Below are positions 49,465-58,356 of a stretch of DNA of 64,000 nucleotides, one piece after another. The translations under genes were made by a program, and so were the position numbers. Source of the stretch: Pseudomonas sp. FEN (GTDB lineage: Bacteria; Pseudomonadota; Gammaproteobacteria; Pseudomonadales; Pseudomonadaceae). The DNA lies in contig NZ_CAJFDC010000036.1 in NCBI RefSeq assembly GCF_904067045.1, positions 389,001 through 453,000 on the forward strand. The letters run 5' to 3'. Below the pieces are notes generated by a model that searched no databases, was not told where the DNA came from, and saw nothing but the letters and a program-made list of their open reading frames with translations. Numbering within the stretch: the stretch's first letter is position 1; every line of letters begins with the position of its first letter.

Positions 49465-51189
49465 ATGGCCGCTGCAATCGGCCTGCGCGGGTACCGGCAG
49501 TCGAGCCTGAAGCCCACGCGGGTCGGCCTCGGCGACCGCCTGTTCGTGGTCGGCGGCAAGCTGCTCTGGCTCTGCCTGCTGGGCGTGGCGGTGCTGCTGC
49601 CACTGTTGGCGATCTTCTGGCGTGGTTTCAGCAGCGAAGCCGGGCAGGGGGGTGGCTGGCTCGCCGCGAAGGAACTGGTGACCAGCGACAACTTTCACTG
49701 GCTGCTGGGCAATAGCCTGAAGGTTTCCCTCAGTGTTGCAGCCATCGTCGTGCCGCTGGCTTATCTGTTTGCCTACGCCCTGCAACGAACCCTGATCCCC
49801 GCCAAGCCGCTGTGGCGCGCCCTGTCCCTGCTGCCGTTGATGGCACCGTCGATGCTGCCGGGGATCGCGCTGGTCTACCTGTTCGGCAACCAGGGTCTGC
49901 TGCGTGACTTGCTGTCGGAGAATATCTACGGTTTCTGGGGCGTGGTCCTCGGCGAAGTCATCTACACCTTTCCTCATGCCTTGATGATCCTGATCTCGGC
50001 CTTGTCCCTGGCCGACGCGCGCTTGTTCGACGCCGCGTCGAGCATGGGCGCCGGACCCTGGAAAGCCTTTCGCAGCATCACCTGGCCGGCCAGTCGCCAG
50101 GCGCTGTTCGCCGCCTTCTGCCTGGTGTTCACCCTGACCATCACCGATTTCGGCGTACCCGTGGTGGTGGGCGGCGACTATCAGGTGCTGGCGCTCGAAG
50201 CCTACAAGGCGGTGGTCGGCCAGCAGCAATTCGGGCGTGGCGCCTTGATCGGCATGATCCTGCTGTTGCCGGCGCTGCTGAGTTTTGCTGTCGATGCCTG
50301 GCTGCGGCGCCGTCACGGCGAGGCCATGAGCGGACGGGCCCAGGTGTTCCAGCCGGCACCGTCATGGCGGCGCGATGCCTGCTACCTGGCGATTGTGCTG
50401 CTGATCTGCGCGGCCTTGCTGCTGGTGTTCGGCATGGCGGTGTACTCGTCGCTGGTGAAGTTCTGGCCATACAACCTGTCGTTGTCCCTCAGTCACTATG
50501 CATTCAACGCGACGACGGGCAGCGGCTGGCTGGCCTACCGCAACAGCCTGACCCTGGCCCTGTGCACGGCGCTGATCGGCAGCGGGCTGATTTTCACCGG
50601 GGCCTACCTGATGGAGAAAACCCGTGGCCAGCGCGGCCTGAATCTGGCGTTGCGGGTGCTCGGTTTCGTGCCGATGGCGGTCCCGGGCTTGGTCCTGGGC
50701 CTGGGCTATGTGTTCTTCTTCAACCTCAATGGCAACCCGCTGCATGTGTTCTACGGGACCATGACCCTGCTGGTGATCTGCACCATCGCCCATTACCTGA
50801 CCACTGCGCAGATGACCGCCAGCACCGCCCTGCGCCAGCTCGACAGCGAGTTCGAAGCCGCCGCCCTGTCGCTCAAGACACCACTCTATCGGCATTACCT
50901 GCGGGTCACGCTGCCGATCTGTCTGCCGGCGTTGCTGGATATCGTGCGCTATCTGTTCGTCTCGGCGATGACCACGGTGTCGGCGGCGATCTTTCTCTAT
51001 AGCCCCGACACCATTCTGGCGGCGGTGGCGGTACTGAACATGGACGACGCCGGCAACGTTGGCGGTGCCGCGGCCATGTCGAGCCTGATCCTGTTTACCT
51101 CGGTAGCCGTGTCGCTGCTGTTGGCCTGGGCCTCGCGCGGCGTACTGCGTCGCTCCCAGGCCTGGCGGCAGACCGCGCCCGGTCATTGA
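49465..51189 (+). CDS. Phosphonate (AEP-type) ABC transporter, fused permease
   Basis: 574 residues with about twelve membrane helices in two similar halves, each carrying an EAA-type loop that contacts the ATPase: SLADARLFDAASSMGAGPWK in the first half and ALRQLDSEFEAAALSLKTPL in the second. This duplicated single-chain permease is the PhnU2-type layout of iron(III)/phosphonate-class importers. The start at 49465 follows the ATPase stop directly. Translation is probably coupled. Confidence 0.87.
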   Translation: MAAAIGLRGYRQSSLKPTRVGLGDRLFVVGGKLLWLCLLGVAVLLPLLAIFWRGFSSEAGQGGGWLAAKELVTSDNFHWLLGNSLKVSLSVAAIVVPLAYLFAYALQRTLIPAKPLWRALSLLPLMAPSMLPGIALVYLFGNQGLLRDLLSENIYGFWGVVLGEVIYTFPHALMILISALSLADARLFDAASSMGAGPWKAFRSITWPASRQALFAAFCLVFTLTITDFGVPVVVGGDYQVLALEAYKAVVGQQQFGRGALIGMILLLPALLSFAVDAWLRRRHGEAMSGRAQVFQPAPSWRRDACYLAIVLLICAALLLVFGMAVYSSLVKFWPYNLSLSLSHYAFNATTGSGWLAYRNSLTLALCTALIGSGLIFTGAYLMEKTRGQRGLNLALRVLGFVPMAVPGLVLGLGYVFFFNLNGNPLHVFYGTMTLLVICTIAHYLTTAQMTASTALRQLDSEFEAAALSLKTPLYRHYLRVTLPICLPALLDIVRYLFVSAMTTVSAAIFLYSPDTILAAVAVLNMDDAGNVGGAAAMSSLILFTSVAVSLLLAWASRGVLRRSQAWRQTAPGH

Positions 51190-51227
51190 TCTTTGCCCCC
51201 CAACCGCACTCCATAAGGAACCGCACC

Positions 51228-52250
51228 ATGTTCAAGCCCCTGGCTCTTGCCGCTGCTGTCCTCACTGCGTTCAGCCTGAATGCCTTTGCCGCGAAAACCG
51301 AGCTGACCGTGTACACGGCCCTCGAGTCCGAACAGTTGAGCGCCTACAAGAAAGCCTTCGAGGCGACCTACCCGGACGTGGAGATCAAATGGGTGCGCGA
51401 CTCCACCGGCATCATCACCGCCAAGCTGCTGGCCGAGAAGGCGCGTCCGCAGGCCGATGTGGTCTGGGGGTTGGCCGCTTCGAGCCTGGCGATCCTTGAT
51501 CAGCAGGGCATGCTGCAAAGCTACGCTCCCAAGGACCTGGGCAAGATCGGCGGCAACTATCGCGACGCGGCCAACCCGCCGGCCTGGGTCGGCATGGACG
51601 TATGGGCGGCGACCATCTGCTTCAACACCGTTGAAGCCGAGAAACAACATCTGAGCAAGCCGGTGAGCTGGCAGGACCTGACCAAGCCCGAGTACAAGGG
51701 CAAGATCGTGATGCCGAACCCGGCCTCTTCCGGTACTGGCTTCCTTGATGTCAGCGCCTGGTTGCAGACCTTCGGCCAGAAGCAGGGCTGGCAGTACATG
51801 GATGAGCTGCACCAGAACATCGGCCAGTACGTTCACTCCGGCTCCAAGCCGTGCAAGCTGGCGGCCGCGGGTGAGTTCCCGATCGGTATTTCCTTCGAGT
51901 ATCCGGCGGTGCAGTTGAAGCGCCAGGGCGCGCCGCTGGACATCATCCTGCCGAAAGAAGGTCTGGGCTGGGAAATCGAGGCGACGGCGGTGATCAAGGG
52001 CACGCCACATGAAGAGGCGGCGAAGAAGCTGGCGGATTTCTCGGCCAGTCCCGCGGCCATGGAGCTGTACAAGGAAAACTTCGCCGTGCTGGCACAGCCG
52101 GGCATTGCCAAGCCGCAGACCGAATTGCCGGCGGACTACGAGCAGCGCCTGATCAAGAACGATTTTGCCTGGGCCTCGAAGAACCGCGACGAAATCCTGA
52201 CCGAATGGCGCAAGCGCTATGACGGCAAGTCGGAGAAGTTGCCTCAGTAA
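51228..52250 (+). CDS. Phosphonate (AEP-type) ABC transporter, substrate-binding protein
   Basis: 340 residues with a signal peptide (MFKPLALAAAVLTAFSLNAF, cleavage after AFA near residue 22). The mature protein has the Fbp/PotD-like fold: TELTVYTALESEQLSAYKKA at the start, WVRDSTGIITAKLLAEKARP, then VGMDVWAATICFNTVEA. It matches the PhnS2 type by context and length. AAGGAA lies 9 bases upstream. It would capture the phosphonate in the periplasm for the permease encoded just before. Confidence 0.88.
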   Translation: MFKPLALAAAVLTAFSLNAFAAKTELTVYTALESEQLSAYKKAFEATYPDVEIKWVRDSTGIITAKLLAEKARPQADVVWGLAASSLAILDQQGMLQSYAPKDLGKIGGNYRDAANPPAWVGMDVWAATICFNTVEAEKQHLSKPVSWQDLTKPEYKGKIVMPNPASSGTGFLDVSAWLQTFGQKQGWQYMDELHQNIGQYVHSGSKPCKLAAAGEFPIGISFEYPAVQLKRQGAPLDIILPKEGLGWEIEATAVIKGTPHEEAAKKLADFSASPAAMELYKENFAVLAQPGIAKPQTELPADYEQRLIKNDFAWASKNRDEILTEWRKRYDGKSEKLPQ

Positions 52251-52290
52251 GTACGTTATCTGGCGGAGCCGTCTCAGGCTGGCTGAGATA

Positions 52291-52438
52291 TGTGGCGAGC
52301 GGGCTTGCCCGCGCCGGGCTGCGGGCGGCCCTTAAATCAGCGACCTCGTTGTGTCAGGCAGAACGCGGTCACAGGTTTTGCGACTGCTTCGCAGCCGAGA
52401 GCGGCGGTGCGGCGTCCCGACAAGCCCGCTCGCCACAA
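52291..52438. repeat. Long REP doublet (BIME-like) inside the phosphonate operon
   Basis: The same composite unit as at 48106, including TGTGTCAGGCAGAACGCGG and GCGACTGCTTCGCAGCCGAG, between the binding-protein gene and the FAD oxidoreductase gene. It could lower expression of the downstream genes relative to the transporter. Confidence 0.85.
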
Positions 52439-52474
52439 GCCCGCGCTCGCCGCAAAATCTTCAGGACCCCCTCC

Positions 52475-53611
52475 ATGAAAAACCACTGCGACATCCTTAT
52501 TGTCGGCGCCGGCATCCTCGGCCTGTCCCACGCCTATGCCGCCGCCCGGCGCGGTCTCAAGGTCACGGTCTTCGAGCGCAGCGCCACGCCCCTGGGCGCT
52601 TCGGTGCGCAACTTCGGCCAGGCCCTGGTCACCGGCCAGCCGCCGGGCATCATGTCCGAGCTGGCCCGCGCCAGCCGGGAGATCTGGGCCCAATGGGCAC
52701 AACAGGCCGGCTTTGCGCTCAAACGCAACGGCTCGTACCTGTTCGCCCGCACTGACGCCGAAGAACATCTGCTCGACGCATTTTGTGCCGGCCGCGCCGA
52801 GGAGCAGGGCTATCGCGTCGAGTTACTGCGTGGCGCCGCACTGAACGACCTCTACCGTGGCCGATTCAGCCATCACCGCGCCGCGTTGCACGGCCTCGAC
52901 GACCAGCAGCTCTACTCGCGCGAGGCGATCCCGACGCTGATCGAATATCTGCGGCGTGAACTGGGCGTGACGTTCCACTTCTCGACCCTGGTGCGCGAGG
53001 TCGAGCCCGGCCATGTGCACAGCACCGCCGGGACCTTTCACGGCGCGCGGATCATCGTCTGTTCCGGTCACGATTATCAGACCCTGCTGGCCGAACCCTT
53101 CAGCCAGTTGCAGCCGTCCATCTGCCGTCTGCAAATGCTGCGTGCCCGACCCCAGGTCGACTTGAACTTGCAGCACGCGCTGCTCACCGGTCTCAGCTGC
53201 GTGCACTACGGCGCCTTTGCCGATTTGCCGGAAGCGGCGGCGATCCAGGCGCAGATCCTGCGTGAAAGCCCGCACCTGCACGAGCACGGTATCCACCTGC
53301 TGATCAGCCCGACCCCGTATGGCGAACTGATCATCGGCGACTCCCACCACTACGGCAGCGAGGCGTCGCCGTTCAACGCCGAGCAGGTAGACAACTGTTT
53401 GCTGGAGCTGGCCGAGCACACCCTGGGTTGCAAGGTGCGGGTACTGGAACGTTGGCAGGGCGTCTATGGCGCCAGGGGGCCGGGACCGTTCTCCTTCCTT
53501 CAGGTCGCACCGGGGCTGAATGCCGCGCTGATGCACACGGGCGTGGGCATGAGTGTCGGCCCGGCCCTGGCCGAAGGCAATATCGCCGGCTTGCTGGGGG
53601 AGTCCACATGA
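52475..53611 (+). CDS. FAD-dependent oxidoreductase of phosphonate loci (TIGR03364-like)
   Basis: 378 residues of the DAO/glycine-oxidase fold. The FAD dinucleotide-binding motif is at the N-terminus (CDILIVGAGILGLSHAYAAA, then VFERS), and the C-terminal block GVYGARGPGPFSFLQVAPGL is typical of the phosphonate-associated subgroup. Relatives are thought to oxidise N-substituted aminophosphonates or related amines, releasing an aldehyde. Start at ATG 52475. It overlaps the HD-domain gene by 4 bp (ATGA), so the two products likely act in sequence. Confidence 0.85.
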   Translation: MKNHCDILIVGAGILGLSHAYAAARRGLKVTVFERSATPLGASVRNFGQALVTGQPPGIMSELARASREIWAQWAQQAGFALKRNGSYLFARTDAEEHLLDAFCAGRAEEQGYRVELLRGAALNDLYRGRFSHHRAALHGLDDQQLYSREAIPTLIEYLRRELGVTFHFSTLVREVEPGHVHSTAGTFHGARIIVCSGHDYQTLLAEPFSQLQPSICRLQMLRARPQVDLNLQHALLTGLSCVHYGAFADLPEAAAIQAQILRESPHLHEHGIHLLISPTPYGELIIGDSHHYGSEASPFNAEQVDNCLLELAEHTLGCKVRVLERWQGVYGARGPGPFSFLQVAPGLNAALMHTGVGMSVGPALAEGNIAGLLGEST

Positions 53612-54203
53612 AGTCCGTTGAACAGAGGCTGGACGAGGTCTTCGGCCTGTACCGTCAGTTTGGTGATGCCGACTACATCGGCGAGCCGGTGTCCCAGTTG
53701 GAACATATGTCCCAGGCCGCGCGGTTGGCGCTGGCCGAAGGTTTCGACGATGAAGTGGTGCTGGCGGCGTTCTTCCACGATATCGGGCACATCTGCCCAC
53801 CCGGCGCGCAGCCGGCGGGGGATATGGGGGCTATGGCGTGGCCAGTCATGAGCGCCTCGGGGCCGACTACTTGCGCCGGTGCGGTTTCAGCGAGCGGCTG
53901 GCGCGGCTGGTGGAGTATCACGTTCAGGCCAAGCGTTTTCTGACGTTGCGCGAGCCCGGGTACTACGAGCGTTTGAGCGAAGCGAGTCGGCGTACCCTGG
54001 AGTACCAGGGTGGTGTCATGACGGAAACGCAAGCGCGGGCTTTCGAGCAGGACCCGCTGTGCGCCGTGAGCCTGCGGATGCGCCATTGGGACGAACAGGC
54101 CAAGTGCGAGGGAGCGCCAGTGATCGACCTGCAACTGCTGCGCGCCAAGGCGGCGTTGTTGTTGGCCGACACCGCAATCACAGCCACGCCGCCAAACCTG
54201 TAG
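53608..54203 (+). pseudogene. Phosphonate-degradation HD-domain oxygenase, frameshifted
   Basis: The frame from ATG 53608 reads MKSVEQRLDEVFGLYRQFGD, then SQLEHMSQAARLALAEGF and VVLAAFFHDIGHICPP, which hold the HD-domain metal ligands (H, HD). After GDMG the frame changes: at the run of five Gs (53826-53830) one more G would give GGYGVASHERLGADYLRRCG and continue to LVEYHVQAKRFLTLREPGYY and the final ADTAITATPPNL at 54203. Repaired, it is 198 residues and resembles the PhnZ/TIGR03276 di-iron group that cleaves C-P bonds of hydroxyphosphonates. As written the protein ends at 53943 in an unrelated tail and would lack half of the metal ligands. Confidence 0.8.
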
Positions 54204-54302
54204 AAGCCTGGCTTGTCGGGACGCCGCATCGCAGCGAAGGGGATCGTGAGGACGCCGAAAGCTTCGTCGGAACGCCGCCCGGACCAAGCCCTGCTCCTAC
54301 AG
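54203..54302. repeat. REP-like inverted cluster
   Basis: Begins at the stop of the HD gene: TAGAAGCCTGGCTTGTCGGGACGCCGC and, inverted, CGGAACGCCGCCCGGACCAAGCCCTGCTCCTACAG. Same type as at 34420. The following 54303-54534 has no clear gene; AT-rich GGATATAAATAAATATGACC at about 54380-54400 could be a promoter for the small peptide gene. Confidence 0.5.
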
Positions 54303-54534
54303 GGGAATGCGGTGTGTCTGGACGGGTGGGTGAAAATCCTACGTGCTCATGCGGCTTTGCACCGTTCTCCGGAGACTATTCGGATATAAATAAATATGAC
54401 CTTGGCCGAAGATGGCACTCGCAGTTCAAGCACGACGCGTCGTTCCGGAGCTGCATGAAAGTTCGATTCGACGGTGATCCCACCGGCCGCTTCGATGCTG
54501 TCTTCATCCAATAATAATGCCGAGGTTTACACCT

Positions 54535-54687
54535 ATGCTGGAAGCAACCCAACAAGAAAACACCCTCCAGGAAATGACCCTCGAAGAGACCCAGGACGTT
54601 CGCGGTTCCGGGTTCTTCACCGATTTCGGCCCAATCCTCGACAAAGCCGTCGACTGGATCTCCGAAGGTTTGAAGAAAGCCAGCTGA
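54535..54687 (+). CDS. Small exported-peptide precursor with double-glycine-type leader
   Basis: 50 residues. The N-terminal half is acidic and leader-like: NTLQEMTLEETQDVRGS, with hydrophobics at -15 (L), -12 (M) and -4 (V) and a glutamate at -8 relative to a Gly-Ser cleavage site, the pattern read by C39 peptidases (normally Gly-Gly; Gly-Ser is a known variant). The remaining 25 residues (GFFTDFGPILDKAVDWISEG then LKKAS) would form an amphipathic helix, without cysteine, net charge about -1. A GAGG site lies 9 bases before the ATG. The next genes encode a C39-type ABC exporter and its adaptor, so it is very likely the cargo. No immunity gene is obvious. Confidence 0.72.
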   Translation: MLEATQQENTLQEMTLEETQDVRGSGFFTDFGPILDKAVDWISEGLKKAS

Positions 54688-54722
54688 TGCCGCTGCCGGG
54701 GCGATAGGCATCGCCTGTGCGT

Positions 54723-54834
54723 GTAGGAGCGAGCTTGCTCGCGATGGACGGCAACGATAACGCGGGGCATCTGAAACCACGCGGCGCCTTTGAGTTCATC
54801 GCGAGCAATCGAGCGTCGACCGACTGCTCCTACA
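54723..54834. repeat. REP-type inverted pair between the peptide gene and its exporter
   Basis: GTAGGAGCGAGCTTGCTCGCGATG and, inverted about 60 bases later, CATCGCGAGCAATCGAGC followed by CTGCTCCTAC. It can form a large hairpin just after the peptide gene and might make peptide mRNA more abundant than exporter mRNA. Confidence 0.75.
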
Positions 54835-54913
54835 AGGTGCTCAGTGTCCTCAAGTCCGTATTCCTTCATCGGCGCAGGCCCTGTCGCGTCGGTTGTCACG
54901 CACGAGTTCACCT

Positions 54914-56194
54914 ATGCTTGAGTTGGGCAAGGTCGCGCCACGAGCGGCGCTGGCACCCATGGTCTTCGCCTGGTTCATCTGCCTGTTCTTCGCCGGCGGC
55001 CTGGTCTTGTTGTTCATCGGCGACTACGCGAAGAAAGAAGATGTCCCGGGCCGGATCCTCACCCGCGATGTGGTGCGGATCACCAGCGAACGCCCCGCCC
55101 ATATCCGCGAAGTGCTGGTCGAGGCCGGCGAATCGGTCAGCAAGGACCAGCCCCTGGTACGGATCCGCACCCTGGAGCCGGAAAGCTTCAACGAAGGCAG
55201 CGACAAACCCCTTTCCACCCAAAGCGCTGAACGCCTGGGCAGCCTGCTGGAGGATGCCGTTGGTGATGAACGCCAGGCCCGCTTGGCCCACCAGACCCAG
55301 AAAAAACTTCTGCAACTGCAGATCGAGCAGTTGCACAAGGATCTGCAACTCACCGCGACGATCAAGCGCTCGATCCAACGGCGAGCCGGTATCGCCCTGG
55401 AGAACCGCCAGCGTCATGAGCGCCTGGCGGCCGAAGGCGCGGTGTCCGTGGCGGCGCTGAACGAAGCGATCGTCAAGCACGAGGCGGTGCTCCAGGACCT
55501 GGCGAACAACGATCTGGCCCAGGCCAGCGCGCGGCAACGGATACTCGAACTGGAGCAGCGCGGCAGCGAAGCCGATCACACCCTCACCAGCCGTCTCAGT
55601 GAACTCGCCCGGCAACGGCATGACTTGCGCGAACGCCTCGAAAACCTCGGCAAGAGCCAGGAATATGTCCTGTTGTCGCCCGTCGAGGGCATGGTCGATG
55701 CCGTTTCGGTGTTTCCCGGTGCCCGGGCCCAGGGCGGCCAGCCAATGATGTTGCTGCGCATCAGTCGGGCCTTGCACGAGGCGCCGGTGGTGGTCCTCGA
55801 TGTCAGTCCGGCCGCCATCGGTTTCGCCAGCGCCGGTACCGAAGTCATCGTGCGCGTCGATGCCTTTCCCTATGAACGCTATGGCGTGATCAAGGGCCAG
55901 ATCGTCCGTAGTACCGCCAGCACTTACCTTGAGGCTCCACCCGGTGCCAGGACCGATGGCGAGGAGCCGGGACCGACCTATCGGGCCGAAGTGAAACTCG
56001 ACTTTTCCGACCCGCGCACCAAGATCCGCCAGGACTGGCTCAAGGATGGCATGACCCTCAGCGGTTCCCTGCGCCTGGAGCGCCTGAACCTGATGGAGTG
56101 GCTGTTCCTGCCGGTGCTCAGGGGGCTGGCGGGTAATCCGGATTATCTGCCGGGACTGGGGCGGCCGACGCGGCCTTTGGGTGAGTCGGCATGA
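54914..56194 (+). CDS. HlyD-family membrane fusion protein (peptide exporter adaptor)
   Basis: 426 residues from ATG 54914; an in-frame TTG seven codons upstream is an alternative. One membrane segment near the N-terminus (about 15-36, APMVFAWFICLFFAGGLVLL) anchors it in the inner membrane. A biotinyl-lipoyl half-motif (HIREVLVEAGESVSKDQPLV), a long coiled-coil (about 105-245, e.g. QIEQLHKDLQLTATIKRSIQ), the second half-motif (YVLLSPVEGMVDAVSVFPGA) and a beta-barrel domain follow. It should bridge the ABC exporter and the outer-membrane protein encoded downstream. Its stop overlaps the exporter start by 4 bp. Confidence 0.87.
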   Translation: MLELGKVAPRAALAPMVFAWFICLFFAGGLVLLFIGDYAKKEDVPGRILTRDVVRITSERPAHIREVLVEAGESVSKDQPLVRIRTLEPESFNEGSDKPLSTQSAERLGSLLEDAVGDERQARLAHQTQKKLLQLQIEQLHKDLQLTATIKRSIQRRAGIALENRQRHERLAAEGAVSVAALNEAIVKHEAVLQDLANNDLAQASARQRILELEQRGSEADHTLTSRLSELARQRHDLRERLENLGKSQEYVLLSPVEGMVDAVSVFPGARAQGGQPMMLLRISRALHEAPVVVLDVSPAAIGFASAGTEVIVRVDAFPYERYGVIKGQIVRSTASTYLEAPPGARTDGEEPGPTYRAEVKLDFSDPRTKIRQDWLKDGMTLSGSLRLERLNLMEWLFLPVLRGLAGNPDYLPGLGRPTRPLGESA

Positions 56195-58356
56195 GCCGGC
56201 TCAAACAATCGCTGCGCGAGGCCCTGGGCCGCTCGCGACAGCTGTTCACGCGCGCGGTCCCGGTGATTCTCCAGGACGAAATGTCCGAATGCGGCATGGC
56301 CTCGATTGCCATGGTCGCCGGCTATCACGGCAAGGCGCTGACCCTGCGCGAGATGCGCCAACGTTACCGCGTGGCGCGGGACGGCATGTCGTTGTTCCAG
56401 GTGATCAAGGTCAGCGAGGAGCTGGGCTTCAGCTGCCGCCCGCTGCGCCTGCAGCTGCATGACGTGCGGCAACTGCGCACGCCGTCGATCCTGTTCTGGA
56501 ACAACATGCACTTTGTCGTGCTGCAGTCCACCAACCGCCAGGGGCTGCATATCGTCGATCCGGCGGTGGGGCGGCGCTTCTATAGCTGGGAAGAGGCGCT
56601 GTCGATGTTCAGCGGCGCGGCGCTGGAAATGCTTCCGGGGCTGGGCTTCACCACCCAGGTCCAGCGGCGGGTGCCCGGCACCTTCGGCCCGCTCGGCGTG
56701 CTGCGCAACAACACCTGGTTGCTGCGTTACCTGATGCCCATGGGTCTGCTCTCGGTGGTTGGCTACTTCGGCGCCATCGCCGCGCCCAAGCTGTTTTCCC
56801 TGACCATCGATGAGGTGGTGGCGAAGAACGACGAGGATTTCCTGTTTCTGATCCTCTATGTCTTTGGCGGGATCTTTCTGTTCAAGAGCCTCGCCGCCTG
56901 GCTGCGGACGGTCCTCGATATGCGTCTGCGCATCGCCTTGAGCCAGGACCTGTCCAGCGGGGTTATCGCCTGGCTGCTGCGGCTGCCGGTGAGTTACTTC
57001 GAACGCCGCGCCCCGGGCGATATCCTGCGGCGGACCCAGGCCACCGACAAAGCCTTCGTGCAGTTCACCGCCGGCTGGATGGATATCGCCATCGACCTGG
57101 CCTTCGGCATGGTGTTCCTCGTGCTGATGGCCCTGATCAACGCCAAGCTGGCGGCCCTGTCGCTGCTGTTGTGCCTGCTGTTTTTCCTGTTTCGCGGCCT
57201 GACCCTGCCGGTGATGGAGAAACACCACAAGACCTCGATCGAAGCCGAGACAGCGCGCAACGTGACCTTGCTCGGCACCCTGGGCAATGTCGAGTCGATG
57301 AAACTCTACAACTACGAAGCGGCCAAGCTGGCGAACTGGAGCAACCAGCACACCGACACCGAAATGGCCCGCGCCGGTGTCCAGCGTTTGCAGGCGATGA
57401 ATCAGGTGGTGCACGAAGGGCTGTCTCACGGCCATTCGCTGTTGGTCAGCGCCCTCGGCGCGCTGGCCGTGCTCCACGGCGAGAACAGCGTCGGCGATCT
57501 GTTCGCCTTCGTCCTGTACAAGGACATGTTCATGGGCTGCGCGCTGAAGGTGGTCGACAGCTACATGAATCTGCGGCTGGTGAAGGTCGAGCTCAAGCGG
57601 GTCGAGGAAATCGTCGATGAGCCGGTCGAGCGGGTGGAGTCGAGCGTGTACAGCGCCGACCCCCTCGGCCAGCAGCAGCCCTTGCGCTCGATCCAGATCG
57701 AGGGCGCGCGCTTTCGCTACAGTTCGTTCGATCGGCCAACCTTCGAGGACCTGAGTTTCAGTCTGGAAGGCCCATGCCGGCGTATCGCGATATTCGGTCC
57801 TTCGGGCTGCGGCAAGAGCACCTTCCTGAAAGTGCTCGCTGGTTTTTACCGCCTGGACGCCGGGCGCTTCAGGATCAATGGCCTGGCGATGCGGCATTTT
57901 GGTTTGCGCCGCTACCGCCAGAGCGTGGCCTATGTCACCGCTCACGACGAGATCATCGCCGGTACGGTGATCGAGAATATCCTGATGGACAGCGACCCAC
58001 TGGACGGCACGCGTTTGCAGCGCTGTGTCGAGCAGGCCGGGCTGCTGGAGAGCATCCTGAAACTGAGCAACGGCTTCAACACCTTGCTTGGGCCCATGGG
58101 GGTGCAATTGTCCTCGGGCCAGAAGCAACGCTTGCTGATCGCCCGGGCGCTGTATCGGTGCCCGGAGTTGCTGTTGCTCGACGAACCGACTTCCCATCTG
58201 GACCCCAGTGCCCGTGACGTGATAATCGAGACTGTGCGCCGCTTGCCGATGCTGTGTGTGATCGTGACCCATGACAAGGCCGTGGCCCAGGCTTGCGATA
58301 CGGTGTTGCTGATGCACCAGGGGCGTTTGCGACCCTTGAGCGGCGCGGCGCGATGA
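56191..58356 (+). CDS. C39 peptidase-containing ABC exporter
   Basis: 721 residues with three parts. The N-terminal C39 peptidase (about 20-150) has the oxyanion Gln Q28, catalytic C34 in QDEMSECGMASIAMVAG, H107 in WNNMHFVVLQS and D123 in HIVDPAVGRR: a complete set, so leader cleavage is expected. Six membrane helices follow (about 170-440). The ATPase domain shows Walker A FGPSGCGKSTFLKVLAG, signature LSSGQKQRLLIARAL, Walker B LLLLDEPTSHLD and switch His VIVTHDK. Such proteins cleave double-glycine leaders while exporting the peptide. It is coupled by 4-bp overlaps to the adaptor upstream and the acyltransferase-like gene downstream. Confidence 0.92.
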   Translation: MSRLKQSLREALGRSRQLFTRAVPVILQDEMSECGMASIAMVAGYHGKALTLREMRQRYRVARDGMSLFQVIKVSEELGFSCRPLRLQLHDVRQLRTPSILFWNNMHFVVLQSTNRQGLHIVDPAVGRRFYSWEEALSMFSGAALEMLPGLGFTTQVQRRVPGTFGPLGVLRNNTWLLRYLMPMGLLSVVGYFGAIAAPKLFSLTIDEVVAKNDEDFLFLILYVFGGIFLFKSLAAWLRTVLDMRLRIALSQDLSSGVIAWLLRLPVSYFERRAPGDILRRTQATDKAFVQFTAGWMDIAIDLAFGMVFLVLMALINAKLAALSLLLCLLFFLFRGLTLPVMEKHHKTSIEAETARNVTLLGTLGNVESMKLYNYEAAKLANWSNQHTDTEMARAGVQRLQAMNQVVHEGLSHGHSLLVSALGALAVLHGENSVGDLFAFVLYKDMFMGCALKVVDSYMNLRLVKVELKRVEEIVDEPVERVESSVYSADPLGQQQPLRSIQIEGARFRYSSFDRPTFEDLSFSLEGPCRRIAIFGPSGCGKSTFLKVLAGFYRLDAGRFRINGLAMRHFGLRRYRQSVAYVTAHDEIIAGTVIENILMDSDPLDGTRLQRCVEQAGLLESILKLSNGFNTLLGPMGVQLSSGQKQRLLIARALYRCPELLLLDEPTSHLDPSARDVIIETVRRLPMLCVIVTHDKAVAQACDTVLLMHQGRLRPLSGAAR

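Noticed and set aside
54455..54514. 19-codon frame just upstream of the small peptide gene
   Set aside because: GGAG is only 4 bases from the ATG and the product has no leader-like features; it could be a short leader peptide but nothing supports it.
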